This document shows, in pieces, positions 6,753 to 14,447 of a DNA stretch of 64,000 nucleotides. The notes under the pieces are model-generated. The model was not told where the DNA came from. It did not search any database and was given only the letters and a program-made list of their open reading frames with translations. The stretch comes from Roseateles violae (GTDB taxonomy: Bacteria; Pseudomonadota; Gammaproteobacteria; Burkholderiales; Burkholderiaceae_C). The first letter of the stretch is position 1. Every line of letters begins with the position of its first letter. Made by a program: the position numbers and the translations under genes. Location: NCBI RefSeq assembly GCF_030410485.1, contig NZ_JAUHHC010000007.1, positions 124,001-188,000 on the forward strand, written 5' to 3'.

Positions 6753-9602
6753 ATGAAATTCCATCGCACCCCCGTCGCGGCCGCGCTCTCGACGGCCTTG
6801 TCGGCCGGCCTGCTCGGCGCGGCGCTGAACGCCCGCGCCGCCGACGAGCCGACTGCGCCGCCCAAGGCCGAGGAAAAGGCCAAGCTCGAGCAGGTCGTCG
6901 TCACCGGCATCCGCGCCTCGATCGCCAAATCGCTCGACACCAAGCGCAATGCCGACACCAATGTCGAGGTCGTCTCGGCCGAGGACGTGGGCAAGCTGCC
7001 CGACAAGAACATCGCCGATGCGCTGTCGCGCCTGCCCGGCGTCAATGTGCAGTTCGGCGGCGCGCTCGCCATGGACGAGGCCGAGCGCGTCTCGATCCGC
7101 GGCACCAGCCCCAACCTGAACCTGGTGACCGTCAACAGCCATTCGCTGAGCTCGGGCGACTGGCATGTCGGCGACCAGCAGTCCAGCGTGCGCAGCGTCG
7201 GCTTCGGCATGATGCCCTCGCAGCTGATCGGCCAGTCCATCGTCTACAAGACCCAGCGCGCCGACCTGACCGAGGGCGGCATCTCGGGCAGCATCGACAT
7301 CATCACGCGCCGTCCGCTGGACTTCCAGAAGTCGCTCAGCGGCGAGATCGCCGTCGGCGCCGTCTATGCCGACCTGCCGGACAAGATCGACCCGCAGCTC
7401 AGCGGCCTGATCGCCTGGAAGAGCGCCGACAACACCTTCGGCGTGCTGCTGCAGGCATTCAAGGAAGATCGCAGCCTGCGCCGCGATGGCGAGGAGACCT
7501 TCAGCTATGGCGTGATCAGCGCCGCCCAGGCGGCTGCCTCGGGCAATCCGGAACTGGCCGGCAAGCGCATGCCGGGCTCGCTGAACCTGGCCATGTTCGA
7601 GGGCAAGCGGGAGCGCGCCGGCGGCTTCGGGGCCGTGCAGTTCAAGCCCAACCGCGTGGTCGAGCTGAACGCCAGCGCCTTCAAGGCCGAGCTGCAGGCC
7701 GACAACTACAACAGCTCCGCCTATGCGGTGCCGACCAATCTGGTCGCCAACGGCTGGCTGATCCGCAATCCGGTGATCGACGGCAACACCATCGTCAAGG
7801 CCGATCTGGTGCGCCCGGCCAATTCGACCGCCAGCGTCGGTGGCATGCAGTTCGACCACAATCTGCGCCAGGGTGCCAAGTCGGAGACCTCGTTCTACGA
7901 CCTGGACCTGAAGGTCAATGCCAACGACGAGCTGAGCCTGCGCGCCCGCTACGGCTACACGGCGGGCCGCGGCGCGACGAACTCGCAGCCCTCGCTGACC
8001 TTCGGCCTGGTCAATCCGAACCTCAGCTACAAAATCAACCAGTCGAACCCGACCGACTTCGCGCTGACGAACTCGGCGACCGGCCAGGCTATCGACCTGA
8101 GCCAGGTATCCAGCTTCGTGCAGCTGATCCCCTCGGGTGCTCGCGCCGATTCGCGCGACAGCGAGAACTACCTGCATCTGGACGCCGAGTACCAGGTGCG
8201 CAACAGCTGGCTGAGCGCCGTCAAATGGGGCGTGCGCGGCTCCAAGCACACGCGGCTCTACGAAGTGACCGCGCCGCGCTGGAAGGCCCAGGACGAGCCG
8301 GGCTTCGCCGGCTTCGGCCCGACCATTATCGGCCTGGCGCAGACGCCGGGCGCCATCGTCACGCCGGGTGACGTGCCGGTGCCGGCGACGCTGTACCCGA
8401 GCGACTGGGCCAGCGGCCTGGACGGCAACTTCCCGCGCAATCCCTTCCGCTTCGATCCCGCGCAGATCCAGGGCTTCGTCGACAAGTACTACTACCTCGA
8501 TCCGGTCCAGGGCCGCAACTGGGCCGGCGGCTATCGCGTCGACGAGAGCAACCAGGCGATCTATCTGATGGGCGACTTCGAGCTGTCGGACAAGGTGTCG
8601 GGCAATGCCGGCCTGCGCATGGTCAAGACGACGGTCGATTCGCTGTCCTACCAGGCCTTGACCTCGGGCACCGGCCCGGGCCAATGCGTGCCGCTGCAGC
8701 CCTGCAATGTGCCGGGCGCCATCGTCGGCTCGCGTTTCGCCACCTACATCCCGCAGCAGGTGTCGACCAGCCACACGGCGGCGCTGCCCAGCCTGAACAT
8801 GGCCTGGCAGCTGCGCAGCGATCTGCTGGCGCGCGGCTCGCTGTCGCGCAGCATGGGCCGGCCGAACTACAACGAGCTGGCCGGCGCGGTCTCGCTGAAC
8901 AATGCCTTGCTGACCGGCACCAGCGGCAACCCGCGGCTGAAGCCGGTGACCAGCAACAATGTCGACGCGACCCTGCAGTGGTACTTCGCGCCGCGGGCGC
9001 TGGCCTCGGTGGGCGTGTTCGCCCAGCACCTGCACGACTATGTGAAGGCCGGCACCTCGGTGGTCGAGTACTTCAACACCTCGACCAATGCGATGAGCCC
9101 CTATGTGGTCAGCTCGCGGCGCGGCGTCAAGGCGCAGCTGAAGGGCGCCGAAGGCGCGCTGGAACTGCCGATCGGCGGCGGCTTCGGCGTCAACGTCAAC
9201 GGCACCTACGTCGACTCCAAGGATGCCGACGGCGTCGAGATGCTGGGCACCTCGAAGTGGACCTACAACCTGCGCGGCTACTACGAGGACGACCGCTTCA
9301 GCGCCAGCCTGGCCTGGAACTACCGCAGCGACTACTCGACCGGCTTCGTCGGCAATGGCACCAATGTGCCGCTGATGACGAACGGCGTGATCACGCAGTA
9401 CAACGGCCTGCGCTATTACGACGGCTACGGCAGCCTGGCCCTGTCGCTGGGCTTCAAGATCACCAAGGACATCAGCGTGACCTTCGACGGCAACAATCTG
9501 CTGAACCCGCTGCGCCATACCTACGACCTGAGCGAGAACGCGCCCGGCTACTGGCATGAGAGCGGCCGCCAGTACTACCTTAACCTGCACATGAAGTTCT
9601 GA
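6753..9602 (+). CDS. TonB-dependent outer membrane receptor (TIGR01782-like)
   Basis: This 949-aa receptor has a signal peptide ending near NARA (residue 29). A TonB box follows (LEQVVVTGIRASI), then a plug domain (about 50-190, with VSAEDVGKLPDKNIADAL and GISGSIDIITRRPLDF) and a 22-strand barrel ending in HMKF. The KLPDKNIADALSRLPGV motif and the C-terminal GRQYYLNLHMKF are typical of the Xanthomonas/Caulobacter receptor family, whose characterised members often take up carbohydrates. No siderophore or sugar-degradation genes are adjacent, so the ligand is open. It is transcribed alone, with terminator hairpins after the stop. Confidence 0.92.
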   Translation: MKFHRTPVAAALSTALSAGLLGAALNARAADEPTAPPKAEEKAKLEQVVVTGIRASIAKSLDTKRNADTNVEVVSAEDVGKLPDKNIADALSRLPGVNVQFGGALAMDEAERVSIRGTSPNLNLVTVNSHSLSSGDWHVGDQQSSVRSVGFGMMPSQLIGQSIVYKTQRADLTEGGISGSIDIITRRPLDFQKSLSGEIAVGAVYADLPDKIDPQLSGLIAWKSADNTFGVLLQAFKEDRSLRRDGEETFSYGVISAAQAAASGNPELAGKRMPGSLNLAMFEGKRERAGGFGAVQFKPNRVVELNASAFKAELQADNYNSSAYAVPTNLVANGWLIRNPVIDGNTIVKADLVRPANSTASVGGMQFDHNLRQGAKSETSFYDLDLKVNANDELSLRARYGYTAGRGATNSQPSLTFGLVNPNLSYKINQSNPTDFALTNSATGQAIDLSQVSSFVQLIPSGARADSRDSENYLHLDAEYQVRNSWLSAVKWGVRGSKHTRLYEVTAPRWKAQDEPGFAGFGPTIIGLAQTPGAIVTPGDVPVPATLYPSDWASGLDGNFPRNPFRFDPAQIQGFVDKYYYLDPVQGRNWAGGYRVDESNQAIYLMGDFELSDKVSGNAGLRMVKTTVDSLSYQALTSGTGPGQCVPLQPCNVPGAIVGSRFATYIPQQVSTSHTAALPSLNMAWQLRSDLLARGSLSRSMGRPNYNELAGAVSLNNALLTGTSGNPRLKPVTSNNVDATLQWYFAPRALASVGVFAQHLHDYVKAGTSVVEYFNTSTNAMSPYVVSSRRGVKAQLKGAEGALELPIGGGFGVNVNGTYVDSKDADGVEMLGTSKWTYNLRGYYEDDRFSASLAWNYRSDYSTGFVGNGTNVPLMTNGVITQYNGLRYYDGYGSLALSLGFKITKDISVTFDGNNLLNPLRHTYDLSENAPGYWHESGRQYYLNLHMKF

Positions 9603-9612
9603 GCATCACTCA

Positions 9613-9675
9613 CCCCCGAAAGGGGGTTAGGGGCCGGTACGCCCCGGCAGCAGCAAGAGGCCTTGGCGCCTCTTG
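9613..9675 (+). terminator. Tandem terminator hairpins after the TonB receptor
   Basis: Three stem-loops follow one another: CCCCC-GAAA-GGGGG (9613-9626), GGGGC-N6-GCCCC (9630-9645) and CAAGAGGC-N6-GCCTCTTG (9654-9675). The first has a stable GNRA-type loop and a short T run. Together they should insulate the receptor from the patatin gene 90 bases on. Confidence 0.6.
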
Positions 9676-9765
9676 TCCCTTGGGGATCGGGTATTGCGCT
9701 GATTCGCCGCCATTGCGCTCGCGGTACATTCAGCGCAATCCTCCGTCTGTATTGCCGCTCACCCC

Positions 9766-11631
9766 ATGCCCAAGGCTTCCGATCGCCCGCAACACCTCGA
9801 TGCCCTGCTGATGCGCCATCTGCCGACCCTGCTCGGCGATGTCGAACCGAGTGCGATCGAACTGCTGCTGGAGCATCTGGAATGGGTGGAGATTGCCGGC
9901 GGCCAGCCGCTGATGAAGCAGGGCGAGGCCGGCGACGCGATGTACCTGCTGGTCAGCGGCCGCCTGCGCGCCTACATCACCAACGAGTATGGCGAGCAGC
10001 GCATGGTGCGCGAGATCGCGCGCGGCCAGATCGTCGGCGAGATGAGCCTCTATACCGACGAGCCGCGCTCGGCGACCCTGGTCGCGATCCGCGACTCGGT
10101 GCTGGTGCGCCTGGGCAAGGCCGAGTTCAAGCGCCTCTTGTCGATCAGCGCCCAGGTCTCGATCGCGCTGACGCGCCAGATCATCCAGCGCCTGCAGACC
10201 GAGGCCTCGCGCACCTCGATGGACCGGCCGGTGACCGTGGGCCTGCTGCCGGTCAGCGCCGGTGTCGACCTGGCCGGCTTTGCCGCCAGCCTGGCCGAGC
10301 AGCTGGGCACGCATGGCCGTGTCGTCGTCATCGATGCGGCCTGGCTCGATGCCGACCTCGGCGAGCCCGGCATCACCGAGCGCGCGTCCAGCGACGTCGA
10401 CGCGAACCGCCGCATCGCCGTGCGCCTGGACGAGATCGAGGCGGCGCACGACTTCGTGCTGCTGCTCTCAGACACCACCGCCACGCCCTGGACCTCGCGC
10501 TGCACCCGCCATTGCGACGAACTGCTGCTGCTGGCCGATGCCGACCAGCCGGCGCTGCTGCATCCGATCGAGGAAGAGTGCCTGGTGCGCCGTCCGGCGC
10601 GCACCGACGCAGCCGAGATCCTGGTGCTGCTGCATCCGGCCGATCGCCGCTCGCCCAGCGGCACCGCGGCCTGGCTGGCGCGCCGGCCGCTGGCCGACCA
10701 CCGCCATATCCGGCCCGAGCTGACGCGCGATATGGCGCGGCTGGCGCGCATGGTCAGCCGCACCGGCGTCGGCCTGGTGCTGGCCGGCGGCGGCGCGCGC
10801 GGCCTGGCCCATATCGGCGTGCACCGCGCCCTGCAGGAGCGCGGCATCGAGATCGACGTCGTCGGTGGCACCAGCATCGGCTCGGTGATGGCCGCCTATG
10901 TCGCGGCCGACCAGAGCTCGGACGCGGTGACCCGCAGCGCGCGGCGCGCCTTCTCCTCCAACCCGACCGGCGACTTCAATCTGCTGCCCATGCTCTCGCT
11001 GATCAAGGGGCGGCGCCTGCGCCGCATCGTCAAGCAGGGGCTGGAGGAATTGACCGGTCAGGACGATGCGCAGGTCGAGGATCTGTGGAAGAGCTATTAC
11101 TGCGTCGCCACCAACTACTCGAAGGCCAGCGAGCAGATCGTGCGCAGCGGCTCGCTGCGCAATGCGATCCTGGCCAGCATCGCGATACCGGGCGCCCTGC
11201 CGCCGCTGATCAGCGACGGCGACCTGCTCTGCGACGGCGGCACCTTCAACAACTTCCCGGTCGACGTGATGCGCAGCACGCGCGGCATCGGCCGCGTGAT
11301 CGGCGTCGACCTCAGCTTCCGCAAGCCGCGCCGCATCGAGCATGCCGAGGTGCCGGGCACCTGGGCGCTGCTGCGCGACCGGCTGCGCCCGCGCAAGCAG
11401 CGCCGCTACAAGCTGCCCTCGCTGGCCGCCTATCTGATGAACGTGACGATTCTGTACAGCACCTCGCGCCAGCGCGAGGTGCGCAAGCTGACCGACGTCT
11501 ATATGAACCCGCCGCTGGACCGGGTCGGCATGCTGCAATGGAACCGTTTCGACCAGATCGTCCAGCAAGGCTATGAGCATGCCTGCCAGGTGCTCGACGC
11601 GCCCAAGCTGGCCACCGGGAGCGCCGCATGA
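9766..11631 (+). CDS. Cyclic-nucleotide-binding patatin-like phospholipase (NTE family)
   Basis: This 621-aa protein has a cyclic-nucleotide-binding domain at about 25-150. Its phosphate-binding cassette is VGEMSLYTDEPRSATL, with the Glu and Arg that contact cNMP both kept. A central NTE-type region follows (about 160-330). The C-terminal patatin domain (about 335-550) has the oxyanion loop GGGARG, nucleophile Ser370 in GTSIGS and catalytic Asp490 in CDGGTFNNFP. It should hydrolyse phospholipid or lysophospholipid at the inner membrane, possibly under cNMP control. Its stop overlaps the start of the next gene by four bases (ATGA), so the two are translationally coupled. A class III cyclase gene lies 3 kb away. 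Confidence 0.92.
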   Translation: MPKASDRPQHLDALLMRHLPTLLGDVEPSAIELLLEHLEWVEIAGGQPLMKQGEAGDAMYLLVSGRLRAYITNEYGEQRMVREIARGQIVGEMSLYTDEPRSATLVAIRDSVLVRLGKAEFKRLLSISAQVSIALTRQIIQRLQTEASRTSMDRPVTVGLLPVSAGVDLAGFAASLAEQLGTHGRVVVIDAAWLDADLGEPGITERASSDVDANRRIAVRLDEIEAAHDFVLLLSDTTATPWTSRCTRHCDELLLLADADQPALLHPIEEECLVRRPARTDAAEILVLLHPADRRSPSGTAAWLARRPLADHRHIRPELTRDMARLARMVSRTGVGLVLAGGGARGLAHIGVHRALQERGIEIDVVGGTSIGSVMAAYVAADQSSDAVTRSARRAFSSNPTGDFNLLPMLSLIKGRRLRRIVKQGLEELTGQDDAQVEDLWKSYYCVATNYSKASEQIVRSGSLRNAILASIAIPGALPPLISDGDLLCDGGTFNNFPVDVMRSTRGIGRVIGVDLSFRKPRRIEHAEVPGTWALLRDRLRPRKQRRYKLPSLAAYLMNVTILYSTSRQREVRKLTDVYMNPPLDRVGMLQWNRFDQIVQQGYEHACQVLDAPKLATGSAA

Positions 11632-13574
11632 CGCAACAAGCCGCCGGCCTGCTGGCCCGCCTGACCGCCGCCTGGGCCGCACGCCGGCAGGCCGCTGCCG
11701 GCCCGGATCCGGCCGACGCCGGCATCGATCCGCGCCTGGCCGGCTGCGCCGACAGGGTCTGCACGGCCGCCGAGGCGGTGGCGCGCATCCAGCCGGGCGA
11801 CCATGTCTTCGTCGGCAGCGCCTGCGCGACGCCGCGCGCGCTGGTGGCGGCGCTGGAGGCGCTGCGGCCGACGCCGGCCGATGTGGAGCTCGTGCATTTC
11901 CTGACCGACCATGCGGTCGCGCACGATGCCGAGGGCCAGCCCTTGACGCGCTTTCGCCACCGCAGCTTCTTCGTCGGCCAGGACATGCGCTCGGCCGTGC
12001 GCCGCGGTCTGGCCGACTATGTGCCGATCTCGCTGGCGCGCGTGCCGGAGCTGATCGCGATCGGCCGCGTGCGCGTCGACGTCGCGCTGATCCAGGTCTC
12101 GATGCCGGACGATTTCGGCTATGTCAGCCTGGGCATCTCGGTGGACGTGATCCCGGCGGCGCTGAAGCGGGCACGCCTGGTGATCGCCGAGGTCAACCCG
12201 GCGATGCCGCGCAGCATGGGCGACTCGATGCTGCATGTCGGCGAGATCGACCATCTGGTGCCCATCGACACGCCGGTGATCGAATACCAGCACCCGACGC
12301 AGCCGGGGCCGGTGGTCGAGAGCATCGCCCGCTATATCGGCAGCATCATCGACGACGGCTCGACGCTGCAGATCGGCATGGGCCGCTTCAGCAACGAGGC
12401 GCTCAAATACCTGAGCGACCGGCGGGACCTGGCCATCCATTCCGATGTCATCACCGACGCCATCATCCCGCTGCTGGAGAAGGGCATCCTGACCGGCAAG
12501 CGCAAGAGCAACCAGCCGGGCAAGATCGTCTGCAGCTTTGCGATGGGCTCGCGCCGGCTCTACGAGCTGATCGACGGCAACCCGCTGTTCTCCTTCCAGC
12601 CGATCGAGGCGGTCTGCGACGCCTGGACGGTGTCGCGCCAGCACAAGATGGTGTCCGTGACGCAGGCCTTTTCGGTCGATCTGAGCGGCCAGGTCTGCGC
12701 CGACCAGTTCGGCGGCGATTTCTACGGCGGCCTGGCCGCGCAGAGCGAATTCCTGCAGGGCGCCTCGCGCTCGCCCGGCGGCAAGGCGGTGATCTGCCTG
12801 GCCTCCACCGATGCCGAGGGTCAGGTCTCGCGCATCCGGGCGGTGCTGCCGGCCGGCGAGGGCGCGACGATCGCGCGCAGCGACGTCCATTACGTGATCA
12901 CCGAATACGGCATCGCCCATCTGTTCGGCAAGTCGATCCGCGAGCGCGCGATCGCGCTGATCCAGATCGCCCATCCGGAGCACCGGCCGGCACTGTTCGA
13001 GCAGGCGCAGCAGCTCGGCTATCTGCCGGCCGAGCAGAAGCTGCGCAATCTGCGTGCCTATGCGGTCGAGGAGGAGCGCCAGGTCATGCTGAAGGACCGG
13101 CGCGAGCTGCTGCTGCGCCCGGCCGGCGCAGCCGATGGCGACGCGGTGCGCGAGCTGTTCCACCGCATGCCCGAGCGCGATGTCTACACGCGCTTCTTCC
13201 GCAAGATCCGCGGCCTGTCGATCGCCGACGTGCAGCGCCTGTGCAATGTCAATGGCGAGACCGAGGTGGCCGTGGTGGCCGTCACCGGCAGCCGCGAGGA
13301 TCCGCAGGTCGTCGCCCATGCGCTCTATGTGCTGGACCCCTCGACCAATCTGGCCGAGACCGCCTTCATCGTCCACCCCGACTGGCAGGGCAGCGGCCTG
13401 GGCAGCCAGCTGCAGCAACAACTGGCCCTGCACGCCAGGGCCGCCGGCGTGCGCGGCTTCGTGGCCGAGATCCTGCCGACCAATGAGCAGATGATCCGGC
13501 TCGCCCGCCAGGGCTCCAGCGAGGTCAGCACCGAGCAGATGGACGGCACGGTGCGGGTGACGACCCTGTTCTGA
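11628..13574 (+). CDS. Acetyl-CoA hydrolase/transferase fused to a GNAT acetyltransferase
   Basis: This 648-aa protein has an acetyl-CoA hydrolase/CoA-transferase class I region at about 40-480. The expected catalytic Glu lies in ITEYGIAHLFGKS, and glycine loops occur at QIGMGRFSNEAL. From about residue 490 a GNAT domain follows (LLLRPAGAADGDAVRELFHR), with the acetyl-CoA pyrophosphate loop HPDWQGSGLGSQL. Such fusions occur across Proteobacteria; the physiological substrate is usually unassigned. It overlaps the patatin gene by ATGA, so it may handle acyl-CoA made from the fatty acids that enzyme releases. That link is inference. Confidence 0.9.
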   Translation: MTQQAAGLLARLTAAWAARRQAAAGPDPADAGIDPRLAGCADRVCTAAEAVARIQPGDHVFVGSACATPRALVAALEALRPTPADVELVHFLTDHAVAHDAEGQPLTRFRHRSFFVGQDMRSAVRRGLADYVPISLARVPELIAIGRVRVDVALIQVSMPDDFGYVSLGISVDVIPAALKRARLVIAEVNPAMPRSMGDSMLHVGEIDHLVPIDTPVIEYQHPTQPGPVVESIARYIGSIIDDGSTLQIGMGRFSNEALKYLSDRRDLAIHSDVITDAIIPLLEKGILTGKRKSNQPGKIVCSFAMGSRRLYELIDGNPLFSFQPIEAVCDAWTVSRQHKMVSVTQAFSVDLSGQVCADQFGGDFYGGLAAQSEFLQGASRSPGGKAVICLASTDAEGQVSRIRAVLPAGEGATIARSDVHYVITEYGIAHLFGKSIRERAIALIQIAHPEHRPALFEQAQQLGYLPAEQKLRNLRAYAVEEERQVMLKDRRELLLRPAGAADGDAVRELFHRMPERDVYTRFFRKIRGLSIADVQRLCNVNGETEVAVVAVTGSREDPQVVAHALYVLDPSTNLAETAFIVHPDWQGSGLGSQLQQQLALHARAAGVRGFVAEILPTNEQMIRLARQGSSEVSTEQMDGTVRVTTLF

Positions 13575-13711
13575 GCCGGCCAGCCGGCCCACTGGCTGTC
13601 GGGATTCCTTACAGCGGCGCGGCGGCGGCTGGCCGTCAGCGGTCCCGCGCCGGCCGGATTAGCCCGTCGATTCAAGCATCTAAGGCGAAAGCTAACCGCG
13701 CCCTCGCGCGG

Positions 13712-13727
13712 TGGCCCGCTTTTTGCT
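13712..13727 (+). promoter_or_regulatory. Sigma-54 promoter (-24/-12) of the PEP-CTERM gene
   Basis: TGGCCCGCTTTTTGCT fits the sigma-54 consensus TGGCACG-N4-TTGCW at all but one position and keeps the required GG-N10-GC spacing (GG at 13713-13714, GC at 13725-13726). The expected start of transcription is about 13738, 24 bases before the ATG. A CCGCGC-CCTC-GCGCGG hairpin lies directly upstream. PEP-CTERM genes in exosortase-bearing bacteria are known to be controlled by the PrsK/PrsR sigma-54 system, which fits. Confidence 0.7.
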
Positions 13728-13761
13728 GCGGTGCTCACTTGTATCGACGAGGGGAAGAACA

Positions 13762-14418
13762 ATGTCATCGAAATTTCGCCATCTGATTGCCAGCGCCTTT
13801 TGTGCGATGGCCGCCCTGTTTGCGGCCCCGGCCCAGGCGACGCTGGTGGTCGGCAGCTGGGATCCGCCGTTCGGCGCGCCGTTCGCCGAACTGGGCTGGC
13901 GTGGCGAGGCGGTCTTCTATGTGGCCGATGACTGCAAGACGGTCGACGGCGTGCGCATCGTCGTGATCAACTGCAGCCCGAGCAAGATGAAGGTGCAGAG
14001 CGCCCATGTGGAGCTCTACAACATCAATGACCCGAGCCCGCAGCCGACCAAGCAGGTGCTGGACTTCACCGGCGACATGTGGCTGCTGGCCGCCCATTTC
14101 GACAGCGCCGGCGTCATCGACGGCATCTCCGCGGTCACCAATCCCTTCCTGATGGAGAAGGGCCTGATCAGCGAGGCCAAGGTCGGCGGCAACGACGTCT
14201 ACTTCTCGCTGGCCTTCGAGTTCCTGTCCGGCGGCACCACCGCCCATCTGGGCTATGCCGTCTCGCAGGCCGGCATCATCCAGGGCTGGAACAACGGCGC
14301 CGACTATCCGGCTGCCGTCACCCTGCAGATCATCGAGTTGCCGGAACCGGCCTCGATCGCCCTGGTGCTGGGCGCCCTGGGCGCTGCCGGCTTCGCCACG
14401 CGCCGCCGCCGCGGCTGA
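13762..14418 (+). CDS. PEP-CTERM sorting-domain protein
   Basis: This 218-aa secreted protein has a signal peptide (about 1-27, ending PAQA). A beta-rich body with two cysteines (around DDCKTV and VINCSP) follows. The C-terminal sorting signal is LPEPASIALVLGALGAAG followed by RRRR. The signal directs cleavage and anchoring by exosortase, normally coupled to exopolysaccharide or outer-surface assembly; no exosortase gene lies in the window. The ATG at 13762 has GAGGGGAAG upstream. A longer open frame from 13711 would run through the sigma-54 promoter, so it is rejected. The gene is monocistronic, convergent with the cyclase gene. Confidence 0.88.
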   Translation: MSSKFRHLIASAFCAMAALFAAPAQATLVVGSWDPPFGAPFAELGWRGEAVFYVADDCKTVDGVRIVVINCSPSKMKVQSAHVELYNINDPSPQPTKQVLDFTGDMWLLAAHFDSAGVIDGISAVTNPFLMEKGLISEAKVGGNDVYFSLAFEFLSGGTTAHLGYAVSQAGIIQGWNNGADYPAAVTLQIIELPEPASIALVLGALGAAGFATRRRRG

Positions 14419-14426
14419 TTCAAGGC

Positions 14427-14447
14427 CGCCGGGCGCTCAGCCCGGCG
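14427..14447. terminator. GC-rich hairpin between convergent genes
   Basis: CGCCGGGC and GCCCGGCG form an 8-bp stem with a 5-base loop, between the PEP-CTERM stop (14418) and the last codons of the cyclase gene (14437). There is no T run, so termination would be weak or factor-assisted. Confidence 0.4.

Noticed and set aside
6591-9590. A 999-codon open frame on the minus strand under the TonB receptor
   Set aside because: It is antisense to a well-supported receptor. Its His/Gln/Ala/Gly-rich composition is what reverse reading of high-GC codons produces, and no domain is visible.
13711-13761. Longer start for the PEP-CTERM protein
   Set aside because: The extra codons cross the sigma-54 promoter and precede the expected transcription start. 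The signal peptide begins at 13762.
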